From contig NC_091152.1 of NCBI RefSeq assembly GCF_040958095.1, positions 19,011,381 through 19,075,380 of the forward strand: DNA of 64,000 nucleotides. The letters are read 5' to 3'. The translations under genes and the position numbers were made by a program. Positions within the stretch are counted from its first letter, which is position 1. Each line of letters begins with the position of its first letter. This DNA comes from Procambarus clarkii (lineage: Eukaryota; Arthropoda; Malacostraca; Decapoda; Cambaridae). The notes below the pieces were generated by a model. That model did not search any database and was not told the DNA's origin. It saw nothing but the letters and a program-made list of their open reading frames with translations. Shown here one piece after another: positions 44,302 to 56,400 of the stretch.

Positions 44302-44774
44302 GAAATGGAAGATTGACGAATTGTGTCTTTAGAGACTGTGCTAACCTCGACACTAGGTTTAAATTAGGCATTTAAGAATCTCCTAGCAAGTCTATATAAT
44401 ATTTTACAAGGAAATCCACTTCTAAACAACAACTAATACAAAAACTTCAAATATCAAATAATTTATAATTCGAACAGAGATTAAAGGCTCAGTTTATTAT
44501 AGTCTTGAAAGTATTCAGTTTATATAGTTTTGGGGCAAAAAGAGATCATGTTAACACAAAGCTGTTAATGTGGGTTTATGTTGAACTGACTCAGAAAACG
44601 GACCTCCAGTATTAGTAACTATTGGGTCAAAGGAAGAGATTGTACCTTTGTCCACAATGTTATAAATAAATGACAAGTTTGATTGTTTACAATTCAAATA
44701 CAAAAGAAACTTCTCAATGACTCCAAAACGCTTCTCACGTTAAATAAATTGAAGATGTATATCTTTTTCACACA

Positions 44775-44777
<3 letters not shown>
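44302..44777. other. AT-rich unique sequence
   Basis: No gene recognised. Confidence 0.5.

Positions 44778-44850
<73 letters not shown>
44778..44850. repeat. (AT)n microsatellite
   Basis: About 36 TA/AT dinucleotides directly before the 30-bp array. Confidence 0.97.
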
Positions 44851-44852
<2 letters not shown>

Positions 44853-46000
44853 AGAGGCACCAAGCCAGCATGGGTTACACCATGAGGCCCCAAGCCAGCA
44901 TGGGTTACACCAAGAGGCACCAAGCCAGCATGGGTTAGACCAAGAGGCACCAAGCCAGCATGGGTTACACCATGAGGCACCAAGCCAGCATGGGTTACAC
45001 CAAGAGGCACCAAGCCAGCATGGGTTACACCAAGAGGCACCAAGCCAGCATGGGTTACACCAAGAGGCACCAAGCCAGCATGGGTTACACCAAGAGGCAC
45101 CAAGCCAGCATGGGTTACACCATGAGGCACCAAGCCAGCATGGATTACACCATGAGGCACCAAGCCAGCATGGGTTAGACCAAGAGGCACCAAGCCAGCA
45201 TGGGGTACACCAAGAGGCACCAAGCCAGCATGGGTTACACCAAGAGGCACCAAGCCAGCATGGGTTACACCATGAGGCACCAAGCCAGCATGGGTTACAC
45301 CATGAGGCACCAAGCCAGCATGGGTTACACCAAGAGGCACCAAGCCAGCATGGGTTACACCAAGAGGCACCAAGCCAGCATGGGTTACACCAAGAGGCAC
45401 CAAGCCAGCATGGGTTACACCATGAGGCACCAAGCCAGCATGGGTTACATCAAGAGGCACCAAGCCAGCATGGGTTACACCATGAGGCACCAAGCCAACA
45501 TGGGTTACACCATGAGGCACCCAGCCAGCATGGGTTACACCATGAGGCACCAAGCCAGCATGGGTTACAACCAGAGGCACCAAGCCAGCATGGGTTACAC
45601 CATGAGGCACCAAGCCAGCATGGGTTACACCAAGAGGCACCAAGCCAGCATGGGTTACACCATGAGGCACCAAGTCAGCATGGGTTACACCATGAGGCAC
45701 CAAGCCAACATGGGTTACACCATGAGGCACCCAGCCAGCATGGGTTACACCATGAGGCACCAAGCCAGCATGGGTTACACCAAGAGGCACCAAGCCAGCA
45801 TGGGTTACACCAAGAGGCACCAAGCCAGCATGGGTTACACCATGAGGCACCAAGCCAGCATGGGTTACACCATGAGGCACCCAGCCAGCATGGGTTACAC
45901 CATGAGGCACCCAGCCAGCATGGGTTAGACCAAGAAGCACCAAGCCAGCATGGGTTACACCAAGATGCACCAAGCCAGCATGGGTTACACCATGAGGCAC
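44851..46000. repeat. 30-bp minisatellite, about 38 copies, no indels
   Basis: Units contain AGGCACCAAGCCAGCATGGG in perfect 30-base register over the full length. Nearly all variation is a choice between CCAAGAGG and CCATGAGG, plus rare substitutions. Thirty bases is ten codons, so both strands stay open for about 400 codons (+ EAPSQHGLHH, RHQASMGYTM; minus PHGVTHAGLV). I regard this as non-coding: two + frames and the minus strand are equally open. Confidence 0.96.
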
Positions 46001-47024
46001 TCAAGGAAGACACTTGGCGTAGATACATACCTGAGGACTAAGCAAGTTTGTCAGATGAATCAACACGGTGCCATACGGTAGACAAGCTGAATAGTCCTGA
46101 TTGACCCAGAACACGCGACATAGCACACACATGTGACTGCGACACATATGTGACAGCGACACACATGTGTCACACTCTCAACACCGTCATTAAATCTTAT
46201 TTTAATAACTATTTTATGTTAGAGGAAGTAGGGAAAAAAAACCTCTGGTATGGCTTCAGGTAAAATGTGGATTTTTTGGGGGGGATTTAATGTTATTTTA
46301 TAGTTTGTGTTAGAAAATGAAAGCCTGAGTGTTCCTTCAGTACTATTATATATATGTCTATGTCCTCGGTCAATCAAAGTGCAAGCAAAGGGGTTACACC
46401 TTTGCTTTCTGTGATATGTCTGTATATTTTATACTAACCAGTCAAATTTCTCATTAGGTATTAAAGAGAATAATGTCAGTTTATCTCACAGGTGAAGTGA
46501 TCCATTCATCTTCAGGAATAGAATAAATTTATGTCAAACTGATGCTTTTGTGTTTTATTGAAAGACTTGTTTTAATTGGATGGATTCCACGGCACAGTCT
46601 GTCTGATTATGTGATTGATTGTCTGTCTATAACTGGTTCGGACGGGATAGTACGAGCCTGTAGCCGATGATAACACAGCTGAATTATAGGGTTATAGGGA
46701 ACTCGCCCTAATGACACTATTACATATACAATTCAGAGGAGATTGTAGGATTGTACCTGGATGATGTTCTGGGATTTGTTCTAATTCCCAAGCCCGGCCC
46801 GGGACCAGGCTTGACTTGTGAGAACTTATAATAGTTATATAAACTATAGCAGATGGATAAACTATAATGGTTTGATAAATAGAGCAGTAACTAGATGCCC
46901 AGTTAGGCAGGTACAGAGTAACTAGTACTAGTAAGTGTGGCTCACTAGTGACCATATATCAGAGGATATATTGGTATATTGACCATGAGATAATGACCAA
47001 GGTATATTTACCTTGGTCTTGTCA
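46001..47024. other. Unique sequence with a possible LINE-derived scrap
   Basis: About 46750-46815 (CCAAGCCCGGCCCGGGACCA) looks like a fragment of a dispersed retroelement end, on general resemblance only. ACACATGTGAC-like short repeats lie at about 46124-46172. No gene recognised. Confidence 0.4.
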
Positions 47025-49392
47025 CTGTTACAGTGATGATGGTGTGTGTAGTGTAGATGGTTACAGTGATGGTGGTGGTGTGTGTAGTGTAGATGGTTAC
47101 AGTGATGGTGGTGGTGTGTGTAGTGTAGATGGTTACAGTGATGGTGGTGTGTGTAGTGTAGATGGTTACAGTGATGGTGGTGTGTGTAGTGTAGATGGTT
47201 ACAGTGATGGTGGTGTGTGTGTAGTGTAGATGGTTACAGTGATGGTGGTGTGTGTAGTGTAGATGGTTACAGTGATGATGGTGTGTGTAGTGTAGATGGT
47301 TACAGTGATGGTGGTGGTGTGTGTGTGTAGTGTAGATGGTTACAGTGATGGTGGTGGTGTGTGTGTAGTGTAGATGGTTACAGTGATGGTGGTGTGTGTA
47401 GTGTAGATGGTTACAGTGATGGTGGTGGTGTGTGTGTAGTGTAGATGGTTACAGTGATGGTGGTGTGTGTAGTGTAGATGGTTACAGTGATGATGGTGTG
47501 TGTAGTGTAGATGGTTACAGTGATGGTGGTGGTGTGTGTGTAGTGTAGATGGTTACAGTGATGGTGGTGTGTGTAGTGTAGATGGTTACAGTGATGATGG
47601 TGTGTGTAGTGTAGATGGTTACAGTGATGGTGGTGGTGTGTGTGTGTAGTGTAGATGGTTACAGTGATGGTGGTGGTGTGTGTGTAGTGTAGATGGTTAC
47701 AGTGATGATGGTGTGTGTAGTGTAGATGGTTACAGTGATGGTGGTGGTGTGTGTGTAGTGTAGATGGTTACAGTGATGATGGTGTGTGTAGTGTAGATGG
47801 TTACAGTGATGGTGGTGGTGTGTGTGTAGTGTAGATGGTTACAGTGATGATGGTGTGTGTAGTGTAGATGGTTACAGTGATGGTGGTGGTGTGTGTGTAG
47901 TGTAGATGGTTACAGTGATGGTGGTGGTGTGTGTAGTGTAGATGGTTACAGTGATGGTGGTGGTGTGTGTGTGTAGTGTAGATGGTTACAGTGATGGTGG
48001 TGGTGTGTGTGTAGTGTAGATGGTTACAGTGATGATGGTGGTGTGTGTAGTGTAGATGGTTACAGTGATGGTGGTGGTGTGTGTAGTGTAGATGGTTACA
48101 GTGATGGTGCTGTGTGTAGTGTAGATGGTTACAGTGATGGTGGTGTGTGTAGTGTAGATGGTTACAGTGATGGTGGTGGTGTGTGTGTGTAGTGTAGATG
48201 GTTACAGTGATGGTGGTGGTGTGTGTGTAGTGTAGATGGTTACAGTGATGGTGGTGGTGTGTGTAGTGTAGATGGTTACAGTGATGGTGGTGGTGTGTGT
48301 AGTGTAGATGGTTACAGTGATGGTGCTGTGTGTAGTGTAGATGGTTACAGTGATGATGGTGTGTGTAGTGTAGATGGTTACAGTGATGGTGGTGGTGTGT
48401 GTAGTGTAGATGGTTACAGTGATGGTGGTGTGTGTAGTGTAGATGGTTACAGTGATGGTGGTGCTGTGTGTAGTGTAGATGGTTACAGTGATGGTGGTGT
48501 GTGTAGTGTAGATGGTTACAGTGATGGTGGTGCTGTGTGTAGTGTAGATGGTTACAGTGATGGTGGTGTGTGTAGTGTAGATGGTTTCAGTGATGGTGGT
48601 GTGTGTAGTGTAGATGGTTACAGTGATGGTGGTGCTGTGTGTAGTGTAGATGGTTACAGTGATGGTGGTGCTGTGTGTAGTGTAGATGGTTACAGTGATG
48701 GTGGTGTGTGTAGTGTAGATGGTTAAAGTGATGGTGGTGTGTGTAGTGTAGATGGTTACAGTGATGGTGGTGGTGTGTGTGTGTAGTGTAGATGGTTACA
48801 GTGATGGTGGTGGTGTGTGTGTAGTGTAGATGGTTACAGTGATGGTGGTGGTGTGTGTAGTGTAGATGGTTACAGTGATGGTGGTGGTGTGTGTAGTGTA
48901 GATGGTTACAGTGATGGTGCTGTGTGTAGTGTAGATGGTTACAGTGATGATGGTGTGTGTAGTGTAGATGGTTACAGTGATGGTGGTGGTGTGTGTAGTG
49001 TAGATGGTTACAGTGATGGTGGTGTGTGTAGTGTAGATGGTTACAGTGATGGTGGTGCTGTGTGTAGTGTAGATGGTTACAGTGATGGTGGTGTGTGTAG
49101 TGTAGATGGTTACAGTGATGGTGGTGCTGTGTGTAGTGTAGATGGTTACAGTGATGGTGGTGTGTGTAGTGTAGATGGTTTCAGTGATGGTGGTGTGTGT
49201 AGTGTAGATGGTTACAGTGATGGTGGTGTGTGTGTGTAGTGTAGATGGTTACAGTGATGGTGGTGGTGTGTGTGTAGTGTAGATGGTTACAGTGATGGTG
49301 GTGCTGTGTGTAGTGTAGATGGTTACAGTGATGGTGGTGCTGTGTGTAGTGTAGATGGTTACAGTGATGGTGGTGTGTGTAGTGTAGATGTG
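47025..49392. repeat. Variable 30-39-bp minisatellite, roughly 70 copies
   Basis: Units hold the core TGTAGATGGTTACAGTGATG followed by a variable number of GTG/GGT steps. The variable part changes unit length, so only some stretches stay in frame (CSVDGYSDGGGV). A segment starting at 48223 recurs at 48817, 594 bases later, with the same series of variants for about 380 bases. Confidence 0.95.
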
Positions 49393-49429
49393 TCTGTGAG
49401 AAGACAACACATTAAGATACCAAATTCTC

Positions 49430-49520
49430 ACACCAACAGAGGAGACGATAAACAGAGGGGCACATGATCACGTCATACAAGATATTGAGGGGAAATAGCC
49501 TCCATAAACTGTGAGAACAT
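49430..49520 (+). mobile_element. Degenerate LINE remnant
   Basis: One frame reads MITSYKILRGNSL, paralleling [12 protein letters not shown] in the LINE fragment at 34960-35010. The flanking frame is broken. Too short to define its ends. Confidence 0.5.
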
Positions 49521-49689
49521 TTGACAAGAGAATGCAAGAAAAAGGTGGAAGTTGTAGAAGCCACCTCCACCCAGAACTCTAAGACCCAGGTTCGACAACA
49601 TCTTGTATCGTGAGATAACTTGATTTACGATGCAGCTATCGCCTTGTTCTTCTTATGTAAGACCCACTACTTGTCAGTCTTTACTACCC

Positions 49690-49997
49690 CTACACAGCCA
49701 CAACCACCTCAACCACCACTACCAATCACTGCCACCACCAACCACCAACCACCACCACCAACCACCACCACCCCCACCAACCCCCACCCCTCCCCACCAA
49801 CCACCACCAACCACCCACCAACCACCACCAACCACCACCATCACAACCACCACAACCACCCCACCAACCACCACCCCCCCACCAACCACCACCAACCCCC
49901 CCCCCACCACCACCCCCTCTCACCAACCACCACCACCCCCCCCCCATCAACCACCACTACCCCCCCCCCCACCCCCACCAACCACCACCACCACAGA
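49690..49997. repeat. (ACC)n-rich degenerate microsatellite
   Basis: CACCAACCACC and CCACCCCCACC repeats with no fixed period. Pro/Thr and Gly/Val/Trp ORFs on the two strands are compositional. Confidence 0.9.
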
Positions 49998-50484
49998 GAT
50001 AGTGAAACATGGCGTGCGGAGCCCGCAGACATTCACGACCCCAGCATCCGCCCGGAGATGAAACAGCAGACTCCTCCGGAGCCACAAAATTCTTCCAGGC
50101 AGAATTAAGGCGTGGAAGAGAGGCGGCAAATACGGAGAAGGGAGCAGGAGAGGCGGAGGACAAGATGAGAGACAGACAGAGACATAAAGACAGCAGCAAC
50201 GGATGATATGGAAGAGATTGAAACAGGGGAAAATAAGAGACTAGAGGAAGGGACAGGACGGGGTGTAGAAGAGAGAGACAGAGAGAGACAGGGAGACAGG
50301 GAGAATTAAAAGAGGAGCAACCGGAAATTAATAAGGAAGAGAGGAGAAGAAGGGAAAGAGGAGGAGACGGGGGGGGGGTATATGGAGGAGTTGCATGCTG
50401 CAACAGTTAAGAAAATCCCAAGTAAAGGCAGGATTTAGAGACGGGATTTAGGAAAAACACAACACTTCTTCTGTCCTAAGTTTG
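49998..50484. other. Unique to purine-rich sequence
   Basis: AGAGAGACAGAGA-rich stretch at about 50150-50370 on the + strand. No gene recognised. Confidence 0.5.
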
Positions 50485-53400
50485 AGGTACACTTCTCCAA
50501 CTGGTGAAGCTGTAGACTAGTGCTTGGAGACCATGCTGCTAGTGAAGCTGTAGACTAGTGCTTGGAGACCATGCTGCTGGTGAAGCTGTGAACTAGTGCT
50601 TGGAGACCATGCTGCTGGTGAAGCTGTAGACTAGTGCTTGGAAACCATGCTGCTGGTGAAGCTGTAGACTAGTGCTTGGAGACCATGCTGCTAGTGAAGC
50701 TGTAGACTAGTGCTTGGAGACCATGCTGCTGGTGAAGCTGTGAACTAGTGCTTGGAGACCATGCTGCTGGTGAAGCTGTAGACTAGTGCTTGGAGACCAT
50801 GCTGCTGGTGAAGCTGTAGACTAGTGCTTGGAGACCATGCTGCTGGTGAAGCTGTAGACTAGTGCTTGGAGACCATGCTGCTGGTGAAGCTGTAGACTAG
50901 TGCTTGGAGACCATGCTGCTGGTGAAGCTGTAGACTAGTGCTTGGAGACCATGCTGCTGGTGAAGCTGTAGACTAGTGCTTGGAGACCATGCTGCTGGTG
51001 AAGCTGTAGACTAGTGCTTGGAGACCATGCTGCTGGTGAAGCTGTAGACTAGTGCTTGGAGACCATGCTGCTGGTGAAGCTGTGAACTAGTGCTTGGAGA
51101 CCATGCTGCTGGTGAAGCTGTAGACTAGTGCTTGGAGACCATGCTGCTGGTGAAGCTGTAGACTAGTGCTTGGAGACCATGCTGCTGGTGAAGCTGTAGA
51201 CTAGTGCTTGGAGACCATGCTGCTGGTGAAGCTGTGAACTAGTGCTTGGAGACCATGCTGCTGGTGAAGCTGTAGACTAGTGCTTGGAGACCATGCTGCT
51301 GGTGAAGCTGTAGACTAGTGCTTGGAGACCATGCTGCTGGTGAAGCTGTGAACTAGTGCTTGGAGACCATGCTGCAAGTGAAGCTGTGAACTAGTGCTTG
51401 GAGACCATGCTGCTGGTGAAGCTGTGAACTAGTGCTTGGAGACCATGCTGCTGATGAAGCTGTAGACTAGTGCTTGGAGACCATGCTGCTAGTGAAGCTG
51501 TGAACTAGTGCTTGGAGACCATGCTGCTGGTGAAGCTGTTAGACTAGTGCTTGGAGACCATGCTGCTAGTGAAGCTGTAGACTAGTGCTTGGAGACCATG
51601 CTGCTAGTGAAGCTGTAGACTAGTGCTTGGAGACCATGCTGCTAGTGAAGCTGTAGACTAGTGCTTGGAGACCATGCTGCTAGTGAAGCTGTAGACTAGT
51701 GCTTGGAGACCATGCTGCTAGTGAAGCTGTAGACTAGTGCTTGGAGACCATGCAGCTGGTGAAGCTGTAGACTAGTGCTTGGAGACCATGCTGCTAGTGA
51801 AGCTGTGAACTAGTGCTTGGAGACCATGCTGCTAGTGAAGCTGTGAACTAGTGCTTGGAGACCATGCTGCTAGTGAAGCTGTGAACTAGTGCTGGAGACC
51901 ATGCTGCTAGTGAAGCTGTGAGCTAGTGCTTGGAGACCATGCTGCTAGTGAAGCTGTGAGCTAGTGCTTGGAGACCATGCTGCTGGTGAAGCTGTAGACT
52001 AGTGCTTGGAGACTCATGCTGCTAGTGAAGCTGTAGACTAGTGCATTGGAGACCATGCTGCTGGTGAAGCTGTAGACTAGTGCTTGGAGACCATGCTGCT
52101 GGTGAAGCTGTAGACTAGTGCTTGGAGACCATGCTGCTGGTGAAGCTGTAGACTAGTGCTTGGAGACCATGCTGCTAGTGAAGCTGTAGACTAGTGCTTG
52201 GAGACCATGCTGCTGGTGAAGCTGTAGACTAGTGCTTGGAGACCATGCTGCTGGTGAAGCTGTAGACTAGTGCTTGGAGACCATGCTGCTGGTGAAGCTG
52301 TAGACTAGTGCTTGGAGACCATGCTGCTGGTGAAGCTGTAGACTACTGCATGGAGACCATGCTGCTGGTGAAGCTGTAGACTAGTGCTTGGAAACCATGC
52401 TGCTGGTGAAGCTGTAGACTAGTGCTTGGAAACCATGCTGCTGGTGAAGCTGTAGACTAGTGCTTGGAGACCATGCTGCTGGTGAAGCTGTAGACTAGTG
52501 CATGGAGGACCATGCTGCTGGTGAAGCTGTAGACTAGTGCTTGGAGACCATGCTGCTGGTGAAGCTGTAGACTAGTGCTTGGAGACCATGCTGCTGGTGA
52601 AGCTGTAGACTAGTGCTTGGAGACCATGCTGCTGGTGAAGCTGTAGACTAGTGCTTGGAGACCATGCTGCTGGTGAAGCTGTAGACTAGTGCTTGGAGAC
52701 CAGGCGGCTGGTGAAGCTGTAGACTAGTGCTTGGAGACCATGCTGCTGGTGAAGCTGTGAACTAGTGCTTGGAGACCATGCTGCTGGTGAAGCTGTAGAC
52801 TAGTGCTTGGAGACCATGCTGCTGGTGAAGCTGTAGACTAGTGCTTGGAGACCATGCTGCTGGTGAAGCTGTAGACTAGTGCTTGGAGACCATGCTGCTG
52901 GTGAAGCTGTGAACTAGTGCTTGGAGACCATGCTGCTGGTGAAGCTGTAGACTAGTGCTTTGAGACCATGCTGCTGGTGAAGCTGTAGACTAGTGCTTGG
53001 AGACCATGCTGCTGGTGAAGCTGTGAACTAGTGCTTGGAGACCATGCTGCTAGTGAAGCTGTGAACTAGTGCTTGGAGACCATGCTGCTGGTGAAGCTGT
53101 GAACTAGTGCTTGGAGACCATGCTGCTGGTGAAGCTGTGAACTAGTGCTTGGAGACCATGCTGCTGGTGAAGCTGTAGACTAGTGCTTGGAGACCATGCT
53201 GCTGGTGAAGCTGTAGACTAGTGCTTGGAGACCATGCTGCTGGTGAAGCTGTAGACTAGTGCTTGGAGACCATGCTGCTGGTGAAGCTGTGAACTAGTGC
53301 TTGGAGACCATGCTGCTGGTGAAGCTGTAGACTAGTGCTTGGAGACCATGCTGCTGGTGAAGCTGTAGACTAGTGCTTGGAGACCATGCTGCTGGTGAAG

Positions 53401-56400
53401 CTGTGAACTAGTGCTTGGAGACCATGCTGCTAGTGAAGCTGTGAACTAGTGCTTGGAGACCATGCTGCTGGTGAAGCTGTGAACTAGTGCTTAGAGACCA
53501 TGCTGCTGGTGAAGCTGTAGACTAGTGCTTGGAGACCATGCTGCTAGTGAAGCTGTGAACTAGTGTTTGGAGACCATGCTGCTGGTGAAGCTGTAGACTA
53601 GAGCTTGGAGACCATGCTGCTAGTAAAGCTGTAGACTAGTGCTTGGAGACCATGCTGCTAGTGAAGCTGTAGACTAGTGCTTGGAGACCATGCTGCTAGT
53701 GAAGCTGTAGACTAGTGCTTGGAGACCATGCTGCTAGTGAAGCTGTAGACTAGTGCTTGGAGACCATGCTGCTAGTGAAGCTGTAGACTAGTGCTTGGAG
53801 ACCATGCTGCTAGTGAAGCTGTAGACTAGTGCTTGGAGACCATGCAGCTGGTGAAGCTGTAGACTAGTGCTTGGAGACCATGCTGCTAGTGAAGCTGTGA
53901 ACTAGTGCTTGGAGACCATGATGCTAGTGAAGCTGTGAACTAGTGCTTGGAGACCATCCTGCTAGTGAAGCTGTGAACTAGTGCTTGGAGACCATGCTGC
54001 TAGTGAAGCTGTGAGCTAGTGCTTGGAGACCATGCTGCTAGTGAAGCTGTGAGCTAGTGCTTGGAGACCATGCTGCTGGTGAAGCTGTAGACTAGTGCTT
54101 GGAGATCATGCTGCTAGTGAAGCTGTAGACTAGTGCATGGAGACCATGCTGCTGGTGAAGCTGTAGACTAGTGCTTGGAGACCATGCTGCTGGTGAAGCT
54201 GTAGACTAGTGCTTGGAGACCATGCTGCTGGTGAAGCTGTAGACTAGTGCTTGGATACCATGCTGCTAGTGAAGCTGTAGACTAGTGCTTGGAGACCATG
54301 CTGCTGGTGAAGCTGTAGACTAGTGCTTGGAGACCATGCTGCTGGTGAAGCTGTAGACTAGTGCTTGGAGACCATGCTGCTGGTGAAGCTGTAGACTAGT
54401 GCATGGAGACCATGCTGCTGGTGAAGCTGTAGACTAGTGCTTGGAAACCATGCTGCTGGTGAAGCTGTAGACTAGTGCTTGGAACCATGCTGCTGGTGAA
54501 GCTGTAGACTAGTGCTTGGAGACCATGCTGCTGGTGAAGCTGTAGACTAGTGCATGGAGACCATGCTGCTGGTGAAGCTGTAGACTAGTGCTTGGAGACC
54601 ATGCTGCTGGTGAAGCTGTAGACTAGTGCTTGGAGACCATGCTGCTGGTGAAGCTGTAGACTAGTGCTTGGAGACCATGCTGCTGGTGAAGCTGTAGACT
54701 AGTGCTTGGAGACCATGCTGCTGGTGAAGCTGTAGACTAGTGCTTGGAGACCATGCTGCTGGTGAAGCTGTAGACTAGTGCTTGGAGACCATGCTGCTGG
54801 TGAAGCTGTGAACTAGTGCTTGGAGACCATGCTGCTGGTGAAGCTGTAGACTAGTGCTTGGAGACCATGCTGCTGGTGAAGGTGTAGGACTAGTGCTTGG
54901 AGACCATGCTGCTGGTGAAGCTGTAGACTAGTGCTTGGAGACCATGCTGCTGGTGAAGCTGTGAACTAGTGCTTGGAGACCATGCTGCTGGTGAATCTGT
55001 AGACTAGTGCTTGGAGACCATGCTGCTGGTGAAGCTGTAGACTAGTGCTTGGAGACCATGCTGCTGGTGAAGCTGTGAACTAGTGCTTGGAGACCATGCT
55101 GCTAGTGAAGCTGTGAACTAGTGCTTGGAGACCATGCTGCTGGTGAAGCTGTGAACTAGTGCTTGGAGACCATGCTGCTGGTGAAGCTGTAGACTAGTGC
55201 TTGGAGACCATGCTGCTAGTGAAGCTGTGAACTAGTGCTTGGAGACCATGCTGCTGGTGAAGCTGTAGACTAGTGCTTGGAGACCATGCTGCTAGTGAAG
55301 CTGTAGACTAGTGCTTGGAGACCATGCTGCTAGTGAAGCTGTAGACTAGTGCTTGGAGACCATGCTGCTAGTGAAGCTGTAGACTAGTGCTTGGAGACCA
55401 TGCTGCTAGTGAAGCTGTAGACTAGTGCTTGGAGACCATGCTGCTAGTGAAGCTGTAGACTAGTGCTTGGAGACCATGCAGCTGGTGAAGCTGTAGACTA
55501 GTGCTTGGAGACCATGCTGCTAGTGAAGCTGTGAACTAGTGCTTGGAGACCATGCTGCTAGTGAAGCTGTGAACTAGTGCTTGGAGACCATGCTGCTAGT
55601 GAAGCTGTGAACTAGTGCTTGGAGACCATGCTGCTAGTGAAGCTGTGAGCTAGTGCTTGGAGACCATGCTGCTAGTGAAGCTGTGAGCTAGTGCTTGGAG
55701 ACCATGCTGCTGGTGAAGCTGTAGACTAGTGCTTGGAGATCATGCTGCTAGTGAAGCTGTAGACTAGTGCATGGAGACCATGCTGCTGGTGAAGCTGTAG
55801 ACTAGTGCTTGGAGACCATGCTGCTGGTGAAGCTGTGAACTAGTGCTTGGAGACCATGCTGCTAGTGAAGCTGTGAGCTAGTGCTTGGAGACCATGCTGC
55901 TAGTGAAGCTGTGAGCTAGTGCTTGGAGACCATGCTGCTGGTGAAGCTGTAGACTAGTGCTTGGAGATCATGCTGCTAGTGAAGCTGTAGACTAGTGCAT
56001 GGAGACCATGCTGCTGGTGAAGCTGTAGACTAGTGCTTGGAGACCATGCTGCTGGTGAAGCTGTAGACTAGTGCTTGGAGACCATGCTGCTGGTGAAGCT
56101 GTAGACTAGTGCTTGGAGACCATGCTGCTAGTGAAGCTGTAGACTAGTGCTTGGAGACCATGCTGCTGGTGAAGCTGTAGACTAGTGCTTGGAGACCATG
56201 CTGCTGGTGAAGCTGTAGACTAGTGCTTGGAGACCATGCTGCTGGTGAAGCTGTAGACTAGTGCTTGGAGACCATGCTGCTGGTGAAGCTGTAGACTAGT
56301 GCATGGAGACCATGCTGCTGGTGAAGCTGTAGACTAGTGCTTGGAAACCATGCTGCTGGTGAAGCTGTAGACTAGTGCTCGGAAACCATGCTGCTGGTGA

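Noticed and set aside
44683-46041. 452-codon ORF with EAPSQHGLHH repeats
   Set aside because: It begins upstream of an (AT)n tract and the 30-bp array is equally open in other frames and on the minus strand.
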